A stretch of 52,676 nt of DNA from Oscillospiraceae bacterium (GTDB lineage: Bacteria; Bacillota_A; Clostridia; Oscillospirales; CAG-272): the NCBI GenBank assembly GCA_015064195.1, contig SVSO01000002.1:1-52676 (forward strand). Direction: 5' to 3'. Of this stretch, positions 24,046-32,877 are shown piece by piece (position 1 is the first letter of the stretch; each line of letters begins with the position of its first letter). Made by a program: the position numbers and the translations under genes. The notes below the pieces were generated by a model. That model did not search any database. It was not told the DNA's origin and saw only the letters and a list, made by a program, of their open reading frames with translations.

Positions 24046-26346
24046 ATGAGAGAGATCCTGAATTTTGATGCGGGCTGGAAGTTCCGCATCGGCGACGAGG
24101 CGCTTCCCGAATGTATGCTGAAAGGGCCGGTGTATCTGGAAGCCAAGACGGAGGGCAGACTCCGCGGCTTTGCATGGCGCGGCTACGGAAAGAATCACGA
24201 ATACGAATACGACGGCTGGAAAACGGTGAACCTGCCCCACGATTACATCATCGAGCAGGAGCCGACGGAGAATCACAACAACACGAACGGCTATTTCGAC
24301 TACAAAAATGCATGGTACAGAAAGCATTTCAAGCTGGACGAAGCCGACGAGGGCAAGCGTATCCTGCTCTGGTTCGAGGGCATCGCCACCCATGCCACAG
24401 TCTATCTGAACGGCTGTCTCATGTATCACAATTTCTGCGGCTATACCTCCTTTGAGGTGGATATTACCGATGTTGTGCGGTTCGGCGGCGAGGAAAATGT
24501 GCTGGCGGTGTATGTGAACACCACCGATAAGCATGAGGGCTGGTGGTATTCCGGCGGCGGCATTTACCGTCATGTTTGGATGATCAGGACGGAGCTTGTG
24601 TCCGTTGACCTCCACGGCGTGTATGTGCATCCGGAAAAGCTGTCCGACACGGAATGGCGCGTGCCGGTGGATGTGACCGTCCGCAATGACGATGCGGCTG
24701 CCCGCACGGTGACGGTGAAGGCGGAGATCCTCGACGGTGATGAAGTCATTGCCGAAATGACCGGTGAATGCACAGTGGCGTGTAAATACACAAACGATGT
24801 GAATATGACGGCGGAGGTAAGCTCGCCGAAGCTGTGGGACTGCGAGCATCCGAATCTCTACGACTGCGTGGTGCATCTCTATGAAAACGATGCGGAGATC
24901 GATACATACAAGACCTTCTTCGGCTTCCGTACCCTCCGGTTTGATCCGGATCACGGCTTCTTCTTAAACGATGTTCACACCAAGATCAAGGGCGTCTGCT
25001 GTCATGAGGACTACGGTCTGCAGGGCAAGGCGGTGTCCGATTCGGTGAAGCAGCTTCGCCTTGAGCGTCTGCGTGAGATGGGCGCAAACGGATACCGCAT
25101 GGCCCATTATCCCCACAGCCCCCAGACCTTCCGGTACTGCGCAGAGCTGGGATTTCTCGTCATGGCGGAAACGCGCTGGTTTGAATCGACGAAGGAAGGG
25201 CTGGAGCAGCTGGAGATGCTCATAAAGATGCACCGGAACAATCCGGCGGTCATCATGTGGTCCATGGGCAATGAGGAGCCGCTTCACGATCATCCCATCG
25301 GCAAGCGCATCTTTGTCACCATGCGGGAAACTGCGAGACGGCTGGACGATACCCGCCCCTTCATGACGGCGGTGTCCCACAATCCCGGCGGCGCACCGGT
25401 CATGGACGAGGTGGACATTGTGGGCATCAACTACAATCTCACCCATTACGACGGACTGCACGAAAAATTCCCGGACAAAATGATCTTTGCGGCCGAATGC
25501 TGTGCGGTAGGTACAACGCGCGGCTGGTTCTACGACGATAATCCAAGGCGCGGTTATCTCCATTGCTACGACAATCGCACCGGCTGGTTCATGTCCCGTG
25601 AGGTGACGTGGAAATTCCTGATGGAGCGGGAATGGATCGGCGGCGGCTATCAGTGGGCCGGCATCGAGCATCGCGGCGAGACGGAATGGCCTCGACTCTG
25701 CTCTCAGTCGGGTGCGCTTGATCTGTTCCTGCAGAAAAAGGATGCATTTTACCAGAACAGATCCCACTGGTCGGATGAGCCGATGGTGCATATGACGCCG
25801 AACTGGAATCTTGCCGGCCGTGAGGGGGAAAGGATCTCCGTCTGGGTCTACACCAACTGCGACGAGGTGGAGGTTATCGCAAACGGTGTGAGCCTTGGCA
25901 GAAAAGCGGTGGAGAAGTACGGTCACGCGGAATTCACGCCGGAATATCAGCCCGGCAGTCTCGTCTGCATTGGCTGGAAAAACGGCGTTGAAGCGGCAAA
26001 GCAGGTATATGAAACCACCGGTGATGGCGTGACGCTGGAGCTTGAATTGCAGAATCAGCATCCGCTGGCAAAATGGGACACGGCGGTATACAACTGCTAC
26101 GTGCGGGATGCGGATGGACGGCGCGTGCCGGATGCAGAGCCGTTTGTGCGGTTTGAATGCAACGGCGGCACCATCGTCGGCACCGGCTCGGACATCTGCG
26201 ACCATACGCCCGTACCGACACCCGACCGTCGGATGCGTGCGGGCATCATCGCCGTATGCGTGAAGCTTGGCGGCGGCGAAAAGGCCACGCTCTATGCACG
26301 AGCGGAAGGGCTGAAGCCGGCGGCGATCACGGTGGAAATGCAATAG
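24046..26346 (+). CDS. Glycoside hydrolase family 2 enzyme (beta-galactosidase-like)
   Basis: A 766-residue retaining glycosidase. Domains: N-terminal sugar-binding jelly roll (about 1-190, NLPHDYIIEQ...YLNGCLMYHN), an immunoglobulin-like domain (about 190-300), a TIM barrel (about 300-590) and C-terminal beta domains. The acid/base is E410 in SMGNEEP, the nucleophile E484 in IFAAECC. No signal peptide is seen, so it acts in the cytoplasm. Beta-galactosidase or beta-glucuronidase activity cannot be told apart by reading. AAAAGGAG precedes the ATG. Confidence 0.9.
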   Translation: MREILNFDAGWKFRIGDEALPECMLKGPVYLEAKTEGRLRGFAWRGYGKNHEYEYDGWKTVNLPHDYIIEQEPTENHNNTNGYFDYKNAWYRKHFKLDEADEGKRILLWFEGIATHATVYLNGCLMYHNFCGYTSFEVDITDVVRFGGEENVLAVYVNTTDKHEGWWYSGGGIYRHVWMIRTELVSVDLHGVYVHPEKLSDTEWRVPVDVTVRNDDAAARTVTVKAEILDGDEVIAEMTGECTVACKYTNDVNMTAEVSSPKLWDCEHPNLYDCVVHLYENDAEIDTYKTFFGFRTLRFDPDHGFFLNDVHTKIKGVCCHEDYGLQGKAVSDSVKQLRLERLREMGANGYRMAHYPHSPQTFRYCAELGFLVMAETRWFESTKEGLEQLEMLIKMHRNNPAVIMWSMGNEEPLHDHPIGKRIFVTMRETARRLDDTRPFMTAVSHNPGGAPVMDEVDIVGINYNLTHYDGLHEKFPDKMIFAAECCAVGTTRGWFYDDNPRRGYLHCYDNRTGWFMSREVTWKFLMEREWIGGGYQWAGIEHRGETEWPRLCSQSGALDLFLQKKDAFYQNRSHWSDEPMVHMTPNWNLAGREGERISVWVYTNCDEVEVIANGVSLGRKAVEKYGHAEFTPEYQPGSLVCIGWKNGVEAAKQVYETTGDGVTLELELQNQHPLAKWDTAVYNCYVRDADGRRVPDAEPFVRFECNGGTIVGTGSDICDHTPVPTPDRRMRAGIIAVCVKLGGGEKATLYARAEGLKPAAITVEMQ

Positions 26347-26349
26347 AAA

Positions 26350-26380
26350 AACAGCGGACTGACAGGCTCAGTCCGCTGTT
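26350..26380. terminator. Bidirectional terminator between GH2 and second AraC gene
   Basis: Perfect 13-bp stem AACAGCGGACTGA / TCAGTCCGCTGTT with a 5-base loop. The AraC stop codon is the first triplet of the right arm. TTTTC follows in the minus direction. Confidence 0.88.
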
Positions 26381-27272
26381 CCGTTATTTTCGACGGCACT
26401 CCGGCGGAATTCAAGAGGAGACATCCCGAATTCCTTACGGAATGCGGTGATAAAGTGGGAATAATTGTCAAAGCCGGAGGAGAAGCAGGCATCTGTGACA
26501 TTTGCACCCTTGCTCAGAAGCTGGCGCGCGGTCTCAAACTTTTTCATGCGCACATACTGCATGATATTGGTGTCCATGTATCGCTTGAACAGGCGGGAAA
26601 GATGGGCTTCGGAGAAATTCATGGCGCGGGAGATGTCGGAGAGCACATGGATTGCGGTGTGATTGGCATTGATATAGGCGAGCAGTTCGATGAATGCCGG
26701 CGAAGTGTTTCCTTTTCGGCGGGAATTTCAGAGCTTGCCGGAACAGCGGCACAGATGATCGCCAGAATTTGCATGAGCAGGGCAAAATTCCCGATGGACT
26801 GCGAATATCCCGGCATATCAGCACGGGCCAGCAGCTTGTCAAAGCACTCCCGCACCTCACGGATGTGATCAGGGGACAGGCGGATGATGCTGTCCATTCC
26901 CCGCTCCCGTTTTTCGATGATGCTGATGATATTCTCCGCGCCCGGATGGATAAAATTCTGAAAATTCGGCTCGATGTAGAGAAAATAATGCTCGGAGCGG
27001 CATTTATTGTTGAAGGACATACCATGCAGTTCACCGGGCTTGGCAATGAAGATATCGCCGTAAGCAAGACGATGGAAATTGTTGCCGGAAACGATCACAC
27101 TTTCGCCGCTGATATAAAAGAAGATCTCATAAAACCAGTGCGTGTGCAGATGGTGTCCCGGGGAATGATAACGGAAATGATCGTCCGGATCATAGGTATC
27201 GGTGAGCAGATGATTGAATTCAACTTTCATCCCGCGAATGTATTCGATGGTGCGAACGGTATGCTGTCTCAT
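26368..27272 (-). pseudogene. AraC-family regulator split by a frameshift
   Basis: The N-terminal cupin half (GHHLHTHWFYEIFFYISGE...) reads in one frame from the ATG at 27272 to about 26700. The C-terminal helix-turn-helix half (FIELLAYINANHTAIHVL... then MNFSEAHLSRLFKRY, FDNYSHFITAFRKEFGMSP) continues in another frame to the stop at 26368. A single missing base between about 26680 and 26760 would explain it. Both halves are otherwise well conserved, so this is either a recent inactivation or a sequencing or assembly error. No convincing slippery heptamer was found. The start fits the promoter, whose -10 overlaps the earlier ATG at 27299. Confidence 0.8.
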
Positions 27273-27297
27273 GCGATTTTTCACCCCTCTCATACTC

Positions 27298-27326
27298 ATT
27301 ATAACAGACCGACAGAATCAAGTCAA
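27298..27326 (-). promoter_or_regulatory. Promoter of the second AraC gene
   Basis: Minus-strand TTGACT (27326-27321) and TATAAT (27303-27298) with a 17-base spacer. Confidence 0.82.
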
Positions 27327-27386
27327 TATAATATCATAAAAACAAAGAAATCGAGCAGAAAAACCAAAGAATATTTGATTTATTCA

Positions 27387-27395
27387 TGGTATAAT
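27387..27395 (+). promoter_or_regulatory. Extended -10 promoter of the CBM9-like gene
   Basis: TGG followed by TATAAT (27390-27395), with no good -35. This pattern often needs an activator. AAAGGAAG follows at 27413-27420. Confidence 0.6.
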
Positions 27396-27428
27396 TAAGA
27401 TACTTCAAGCAGAAAGGAAGTAATAACC

Positions 27429-28283
27429 ATGAAAAAACTCAGCTTTTTCCTCGCGGCAATCTGTGCAATGTCTGCCTTTACAACAGTGGCATCCGCGGCA
27501 GCTTCTCAGAAGGAATCCTTCGATATTCCCTATGCAGTGACTGCTCCCACCATTGACGGCAAGGCCGGCAGCGGCGAGTGGGATAACGCACTCGTCCGCA
27601 CGCTTACCGCATCCAATGTGGATGAGCCGACCAACACCGGTGCGAAAACCGAAGGCGCGACCTTCTCCTGGATGTGGGATGACAAGGGCGTGTATTTCCT
27701 CGCAGAAGTCAACGACACCACGCCTATGTCGAGTCCGCACAAAACCGGAAACGGTTCGTACAATGCCAAGGACGGCATCCAGTTCTGCATCTACGGCAAC
27801 AACACGGTCAGCGGAAGTGCAGCCGGAACACTGCTGTTCTACTCCGTTGTTCCGAAGACGAGCGACGGCACACCGGCAATCGGCGAGCATTTCTGCTACG
27901 GCAATGGCTCTGCCGGCAAGGATGTCCCTGCTTCTGATGCGCAGATCGCAGCAGAATACACCGACGGCGGCTATGTGCTTGAGGGCTTCATTGCCAAGGA
28001 AAGCCTTACAAAGACCAATCCCGCTGTAGATTTCAAGGCCGGCGGTTCTTTCGCGCTCGCCAACATCATCATGGACGAATTTGACGGCAAAACTACCGCA
28101 CTCTTTACGGATACCGCATGGTTCAGCGGTCAGAACTCCAATATGTACACCCTCTCCGCAGACAAGAAGGCAGGCTATGTTGAACCCGAAGCATCGCCTT
28201 CCACCGCAGATCCGGCGATCCTTGCCGCACTTGCATCACTTGCAGCCGGTGCAGCAGCGATCGTCAGCAAAAAGCGCAGATAA
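27429..28283 (+). CDS. Secreted CBM9-like carbohydrate-binding protein with C-terminal anchor
   Basis: A 284-residue exported protein. Signal peptide about residues 1-23 (MKKLSFFLAAICAMSAFTT). A CBM9/DOMON-like beta-sandwich follows: TIDGKAGSGEWDNA at its start, FSWMWDDKGVYFLAEVND, then FCIYG and the YVLEGFIAKE strand. The C-terminus is a Pro-Ser-Thr-Ala-Asp motif, a hydrophobic helix and SKKRR, like a cell-wall sorting signal or membrane anchor. It probably binds a glycan at the cell surface. It diverges from the frameshifted AraC gene. Confidence 0.8.
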   Translation: MKKLSFFLAAICAMSAFTTVASAAASQKESFDIPYAVTAPTIDGKAGSGEWDNALVRTLTASNVDEPTNTGAKTEGATFSWMWDDKGVYFLAEVNDTTPMSSPHKTGNGSYNAKDGIQFCIYGNNTVSGSAAGTLLFYSVVPKTSDGTPAIGEHFCYGNGSAGKDVPASDAQIAAEYTDGGYVLEGFIAKESLTKTNPAVDFKAGGSFALANIIMDEFDGKTTALFTDTAWFSGQNSNMYTLSADKKAGYVEPEASPSTADPAILAALASLAAGAAAIVSKKRR

Positions 28284-28301
28284 GACCGAAATCTTCTCAT
28301 G

Positions 28302-28337
28302 AAAACAGCCGCAGGATTCATCCTGCGGCTGTTTTTG
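28302..28337. terminator. Bidirectional terminator after the CBM9-like gene
   Basis: Perfect stem AAAACAGCCGCAGGA / TCCTGCGGCTGTTTT with a 4-base loop, T-run on the plus side and A-run giving U on the minus side. It serves the convergent glycosidase as well. Confidence 0.93.
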
Positions 28338-28340
28338 ATT

Positions 28341-30245
28341 TTATACGTGAATTTCCAACCGTTGGCCATTCTTGCCTTCAGCAAGCACCGTGCCGTCACT
28401 GCGGATGACGGAATATCCGTCCCGCGTCAGCTTCACGCCGAATGTCGTGCCATACGCGCGGATGTCGGTGAGGGTGAGATGGTCAAGCTCCTCGGGAAGC
28501 GTGGGCTTCATGGAGAAGCTTCGGAAACCGGTGGGCTTCATGTCGAGAATGCCCTCGAGGATGACCTTGCAGAAGAGCGCCGCTTCGCCGGAGAGGTGAC
28601 GTCTGCCGCCCTCGGGATAGGCTTCCACCGGATAAGGAACGCGCTCACCGAGCAGACGGTTTTCGCAGTATTCTGTCAGCATATCCATGGCTGTTTTCGT
28701 ATGCCCGGATGCGAAGATGCCGCGCAGACCGTAGAGCGTGGAGCGATCCCACACCGTGTTGTCGCCTTCGATGGTTAGAATGCCGTCGGGACGAAGGAGA
28801 TATTTGCTGGTCAGCGCTTCCACCGTAGCATCGGCGCGCTCGAAAATGTCCATGCACAGGGGCATACAGATCCACGAGCGCATGACATCACAGCCCTCGT
28901 AGTAGCGATAGGCATCGATGCCGTGAAGACTGTATCCGAAGTGCGCTTCGATGGCGGTGCGGAGATTGTCAGCCAGCGTATCGTATTCCGATGCGCGGGT
29001 GGGATTGCCAAGATCGCGCTCCAGTGCTGCCGCGGCACGATAACCGCCGTAGGCAAGGCTGGAGGTGCAGAGATTGGCATCGCCGGCAGGGAAGCGGTTT
29101 TCCAGCTCGTCGCAGTCGGATGCAACGACACCGGCGGCATTGATCTTCCGGCGGCAGTATTCCGCGCACCATTCAATGCCCGGGAGCAGGGATTCTGCCA
29201 ATGCGCAATCGCCAACAGCCAGCACGAACCGGGATGCGCCGTAGAGATACATGGCCGCATCGCCCCGGTCGCCAGCGTGATCCCAATAATCCACGCATTC
29301 CGCAATGACGGAGCAGGGGATTGGCTCATAGCGGTTTGACATATAGGGAATGTACATCCGATAACCGTTCGCGGCGGCTTCGATGAGGGTTTCGTCGCCG
29401 GTATAGGCGAAGAAGGGGCCGGAATATTCCGCCTGATCGTTGCACCATGTGGCGGCGAGATAGGTATCTCCGCCGGGGCAGTGCATGAGTCCGCCTCTGG
29501 TGCGGAACACCGACTCGCCCGCTCTCAGCTTGGAAAAGCGGAACAGGGTGTCGAGGGTCGCATTACCGGTGTCCAGCTGCATGGGTGCTGTCAGCTCATC
29601 AATTCTCGCAAGGCGGCGGGCCAGTGCATCCTCTGCACCGCGATAGGACGGATCTTCGGTGTCGGGAGCCTGATGCACCATACGGCCGGCGATGGTGACG
29701 GAATAGGTATAGCTTTCACCGGCGGCCAGCGTTGTTTCTGCAAAATCGGTGAACGCTTCAATGATATTGACACCCATCGGGCCTCTCACCTGATCCACCT
29801 CGCCGGGAATCGGCGCGGCATCCAGCACGATCGGTGAGGTGCTCACATTCTTCACCGTGACAAGCTCATGGCTCAGGCGAAGCTCGGTGGAGGGAAAACA
29901 GCGATGGACAAGCGCAAGGCCGTCCGCTTTGGTGAAAAGAATGAGCGTGCCGTCGATTTCCACGCGGGTCAGCGTTTCATGGATGCGCTTGCCGTCAGCG
30001 GTCAGCTGAGGCACGAATTCGCCTGCCACATCCGCCTGATAGGAGGCGCAGGTATCATTGGGACGAAGACGGAGCGTGGGGAAGATGGGATGATGCACCA
30101 GCACAAAGCCGTTCTCATCCATGCCGTAGCGTACGATATCGGAGCATCCGAGACCTGCCATCTCCAGAGTGTCCGTATGGCAATCGCCCGGGAGAACATC
30201 CCAAGCGATTGCGGTTTTTTTGTTGATAATATGCCAGCGTGCCAT
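28341..30245 (-). CDS. Six-hairpin (alpha/alpha)6 glycosidase-like protein
   Basis: A 634-residue protein without a signal peptide. The N-terminal third is beta-rich; the middle and C-terminal parts match the six-hairpin fold used by GH78, GH94 and related enzymes (RTRGGLMHCPGGDTYLAATW, NDQAEYSGPFFAYTGD, then YPVEAYPEGGRRHLSGEAALFCK and a C-terminal beta cap). Acidic residues that could be catalytic (the Asp in CNDQAEYSG, the Glu in YPVEAYPEG) are present, but I cannot assign a family or substrate. The ATG overlaps the stop of the oxidoreductase gamma gene (TAATG), an unusual coupling. Confidence 0.75.
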   Translation of the reverse strand: MARWHIINKKTAIAWDVLPGDCHTDTLEMAGLGCSDIVRYGMDENGFVLVHHPIFPTLRLRPNDTCASYQADVAGEFVPQLTADGKRIHETLTRVEIDGTLILFTKADGLALVHRCFPSTELRLSHELVTVKNVSTSPIVLDAAPIPGEVDQVRGPMGVNIIEAFTDFAETTLAAGESYTYSVTIAGRMVHQAPDTEDPSYRGAEDALARRLARIDELTAPMQLDTGNATLDTLFRFSKLRAGESVFRTRGGLMHCPGGDTYLAATWCNDQAEYSGPFFAYTGDETLIEAAANGYRMYIPYMSNRYEPIPCSVIAECVDYWDHAGDRGDAAMYLYGASRFVLAVGDCALAESLLPGIEWCAEYCRRKINAAGVVASDCDELENRFPAGDANLCTSSLAYGGYRAAAALERDLGNPTRASEYDTLADNLRTAIEAHFGYSLHGIDAYRYYEGCDVMRSWICMPLCMDIFERADATVEALTSKYLLRPDGILTIEGDNTVWDRSTLYGLRGIFASGHTKTAMDMLTEYCENRLLGERVPYPVEAYPEGGRRHLSGEAALFCKVILEGILDMKPTGFRSFSMKPTLPEELDHLTLTDIRAYGTTFGVKLTRDGYSVIRSDGTVLAEGKNGQRLEIHV

Positions 30246-30781
30246 TACTCTGCAAAGTTCCAGCCCATTTCGAGAGCCTTTTTATTCTTCTCGATGAGCG
30301 CAGCTTTTGCCGGAGGAATTCCCTCGATCATATGCGCGAGGAATGCCTCGTATTCAAACAGACCGGTGAGCTTCAGTGCATATCCGAGGATGATGACGTT
30401 TGCCATACCGGAGAGGCCTGCTTCCGATGCCATGGCAGTGGCGGGAATGCCGGCGGCTTTGATGTCGGAACGGTTCGCCTGTGCCGCGATGAGGGAGGAG
30501 TCATAGAGCACAAGACCGCCTTCCTTGACTGCGGGAACGAACTTTTCAAAGGAGGGAAGGTTCATGGCGATGAGCAGATCGGGGGTGACGACCAGCGGAG
30601 AGCCGATCTCCTCGTCGGAGATGATGACGGAGCAGTTTGCCGCACCGCCGCGCATTTCCGGGCCGTAGGAGGGAAGCCACGATACCTGAAGCTCGGTGTC
30701 CATTGCCATTTTTGCCAGCTGCTTGCCTGCGAACAGGATGCCCTGTCCGCCAAAGCCTGCTAAAAGAATATTGGTAGTCAT
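30245..30781 (-). CDS. 2-oxoacid:ferredoxin oxidoreductase, gamma subunit
   Basis: A 178-residue subunit of the ferredoxin-dependent enzyme that decarboxylates a 2-oxoacid to acyl-CoA. Family blocks: LLAGFGGQGILFAGKQLA at the N-terminus and WLPSYGPEMRGGAANC near residue 40. It follows the TPP subunit with no gap. The set corresponds to VorC or KorC; the substrate could be 2-oxoisovalerate or 2-oxoglutarate. Confidence 0.92.
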   Translation of the reverse strand: MTTNILLAGFGGQGILFAGKQLAKMAMDTELQVSWLPSYGPEMRGGAANCSVIISDEEIGSPLVVTPDLLIAMNLPSFEKFVPAVKEGGLVLYDSSLIAAQANRSDIKAAGIPATAMASEAGLSGMANVIILGYALKLTGLFEYEAFLAHMIEGIPPAKAALIEKNKKALEMGWNFAE

Positions 30782-31555
30782 TTATTTGTCCTCCTTGGTC
30801 GAGGTGGGGTTGAGTTCTTTCACATCGGTATCCTTGTAAACGCCCAGCGGATAGAACGGAATCATGTCAGTCTTGAGCCACTCGAGTGCCTGCTCGGGCG
30901 TCATGCCCCAGTTGGTCGGGCAGGTGGAGAGAACCTCAACGATGGACAGACCCTTCTTGTCGATCTGATTCTGGAACGCCTTCTTGATCGCGGCCTTTGT
31001 CTTCTTGATGTTGGGAACGGTGTTGACAGCTACGCGCTCTGCATAAGCGGTGCCGTCAAGGGTAGCCATCATCTCACAGACATGGATGGGAGAGCCCTGG
31101 ATGCGGCGGTCGCGTCCGTAGGGAGAGGTGGTCGTGACCTGACCGGGCAGAGTGGTGGGAGCCATCTGACCGCCGGTCATGCCGTAAATTGCGTTGTTGA
31201 TGAAAATGATGGTGATGTTTTCACCGCGTGCGCCCACATGAACCGTTTCTGCCGTACCGATGGCGGCAAGGTCGCCGTCGCCCTGATAGGTGAATACGAT
31301 GTTGTCGGGATGGGTACGCTTAACACCGGTAGCGACAGCCGGAGCACGTCCGTGTGCCGCCTGGATCATGTCGCATTCAAAGTAATTGTAAGCGAATACG
31401 GAGCAGCCGACCGGCGCGATGCCGACAGCCTTGCCGCAGATGTCAAGCTCGTCGAGAACCTCGGCAACGAGACGGTGTACGATGCCGTGGGTGCAGCCCG
31501 GGCAGTAATGGAAGGGCACGGGCGAGAGGGATTTCGGTTTATCAAATACTACCAT
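30782..31555 (-). CDS. 2-oxoacid:ferredoxin oxidoreductase, beta (TPP-binding) subunit
   Basis: A 257-residue subunit that binds thiamine pyrophosphate. YCPGCTHGIVHRL near the N-terminus gives two cluster or substrate-site cysteines; GDGDLAAIGTAE through FINN (about 93-122) is the TPP/Mg motif. NNAIYGMTGGQMAPTT is a hallmark of VOR/KOR beta chains. It lies 18 bases after the alpha gene. Confidence 0.93.
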   Translation of the reverse strand: MVVFDKPKSLSPVPFHYCPGCTHGIVHRLVAEVLDELDICGKAVGIAPVGCSVFAYNYFECDMIQAAHGRAPAVATGVKRTHPDNIVFTYQGDGDLAAIGTAETVHVGARGENITIIFINNAIYGMTGGQMAPTTLPGQVTTTSPYGRDRRIQGSPIHVCEMMATLDGTAYAERVAVNTVPNIKKTKAAIKKAFQNQIDKKGLSIVEVLSTCPTNWGMTPEQALEWLKTDMIPFYPLGVYKDTDVKELNPTSTKEDK

Positions 31556-31573
31556 TTTATGTATTCCTCCTGA

Positions 31574-32635
31574 TTAAAGTGCAGCGGCAATCTTCTCGAT
31601 TTCCGCGAGAACGTCTGCCGGAGCGGGGATAACGCCGCCGGTACGTCCGAAGAACGATACGGGCTTCTTGCAGTCGATGGAGACCTTCACGTCGTCCACC
31701 ATCTGACCCATGTTCAGCTCGCATACGAGGAAATGCTTCGCAGTGTCAGCGAGAGCGGCGAGCGCTGCCTTGGGATACGGCCAAAGGGTGATGGGACGGA
31801 ACAGACCGACCTTGATGCCCTTCGCGCGGGCTGCGGCGATGGCAGTCTTTGCAATACGGGAGGTGATGCCGTAGGAAACGATCACGATATCCGCGTCGTC
31901 ACACTTGTATTCTTCATACTGGACTTCCTTCTCGCAGATCTCGGTATAACGCTCATACCGTGCGAGAATGGAGTTTTCAAGCTCGTTGGGATCGATAAAG
32001 AGGGAATTGATGATGTTCTTCTTGCGCTTGCCCTCCGTACCGTTGGCAGCCCATGTTTTTTCGGGGAGCTCACGCTTCGTCGCGATCTCGAAGTCAACCG
32101 GCTCCATCATCTGACCCAGCGCACCATCGGCGAGGATCATGACGGGGGTTCTGTAGATGTCAGCCAGATCGAAGGCTTCGGAGGTGAACTGCGCCATCTC
32201 CTGAACGGTGGACGGAGCGAGAACGATGAGATGCTCGTCACCGTGACCGTTGGCCTTGGTTGCCTGATAGTAGTCCTGCTGAGCGGGCTGAATGCCGCCG
32301 AGACCGGGGCCGCCGCGCTGTACATTGACGATGACGCAGGGCAGATCGCAGCCGACGATGTAGGAGATGCCCTCACTTTTCAGCGAGATTCCGGGAGAGG
32401 AGGACGAGGTGAGGCAGCGGGAGCCGGATGCAGCCGCGCCCATGATCATATTGATGGCGGAAACCTCAGACTCCGCCTGCAGGCACAGACCGCCTACCTT
32501 GGGCATACGCTTTGCCATATACTCGGAAATTTCCGTCTGGGGCGTGATGGGATAGCCGAAGAAGTGCAGACAGCCGCTCTTGATGGCCGCCTCAGCGATG
32601 GCTTCGTTGCCCTTCATTAATACTTTTTTAGCCAT
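31574..32635 (-). CDS. vorB: 2-oxoacid:ferredoxin oxidoreductase, alpha subunit (VorB-like)
   Basis: A 353-residue subunit with the domain I/II architecture of VOR/KOR enzymes: GYPITPQTEISEYMAKRMP near residue 27, QAESEVSAINMIMGAAASG at 53-71, and NVQRGGPGLGGIQPAQQD. The conserved GCDLPCVIVNVQRGGP segment contacts the TPP subunit. The VorB name (3-methyl-2-oxobutanoate) is the closest family remembered, but 2-oxoglutarate cannot be excluded. Confidence 0.9.
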   Translation of the reverse strand: MAKKVLMKGNEAIAEAAIKSGCLHFFGYPITPQTEISEYMAKRMPKVGGLCLQAESEVSAINMIMGAAASGSRCLTSSSSPGISLKSEGISYIVGCDLPCVIVNVQRGGPGLGGIQPAQQDYYQATKANGHGDEHLIVLAPSTVQEMAQFTSEAFDLADIYRTPVMILADGALGQMMEPVDFEIATKRELPEKTWAANGTEGKRKKNIINSLFIDPNELENSILARYERYTEICEKEVQYEEYKCDDADIVIVSYGITSRIAKTAIAAARAKGIKVGLFRPITLWPYPKAALAALADTAKHFLVCELNMGQMVDDVKVSIDCKKPVSFFGRTGGVIPAPADVLAEIEKIAAAL

Positions 32636-32650
32636 TTTTCAAATTCCTCC

Positions 32651-32860
32651 TCAGTTCTTCTCGACCTTGATGACAACATCAGGGCAGATGGTTGCGCACA
32701 TAGCGCAGGCGATGCACTTCTCCTGATCGGTGATGCGCGCGGGATGGTAGCCCTTTTTGTTGAGCGCGTCATGGTCAAGCGAAATGATCTTCTTCGGACA
32801 GACGGATGCACAGAGTCCGCAGCCCTTGCAGAGATCCTCGGTAAATGTTACCTTGTTCAT
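32651..32860 (-). CDS. 2-oxoacid:ferredoxin oxidoreductase, 2x[4Fe-4S] delta subunit
   Basis: A 69-residue ferredoxin-type protein with two CxxCxxCxxxC clusters: CKGCGLCASVCP and CIACAMCATICP. It passes electrons from the TPP site to ferredoxin. It is the first subunit gene of the oxidoreductase set and lies 17 bases after the ATPase gene. Confidence 0.93.
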   Translation of the reverse strand: MNKVTFTEDLCKGCGLCASVCPKKIISLDHDALNKKGYHPARITDQEKCIACAMCATICPDVVIKVEKN

Positions 32861-32877
32861 GTGATTCCTCCATATGC

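Noticed and set aside
23875..24954. Long minus-strand reading that extends the first AraC gene to 634 residues
   Set aside because: The extra part is antisense to the GH2 gene, crosses both promoters and has no protein-like features; the real start at 23874 has an AAGGAG box.
26680..26760. Programmed -1 frameshift in the second AraC gene
   Set aside because: No X-XXY-YYZ slippery heptamer in frame and no clear downstream pseudoknot; AraC proteins are not known to use one.
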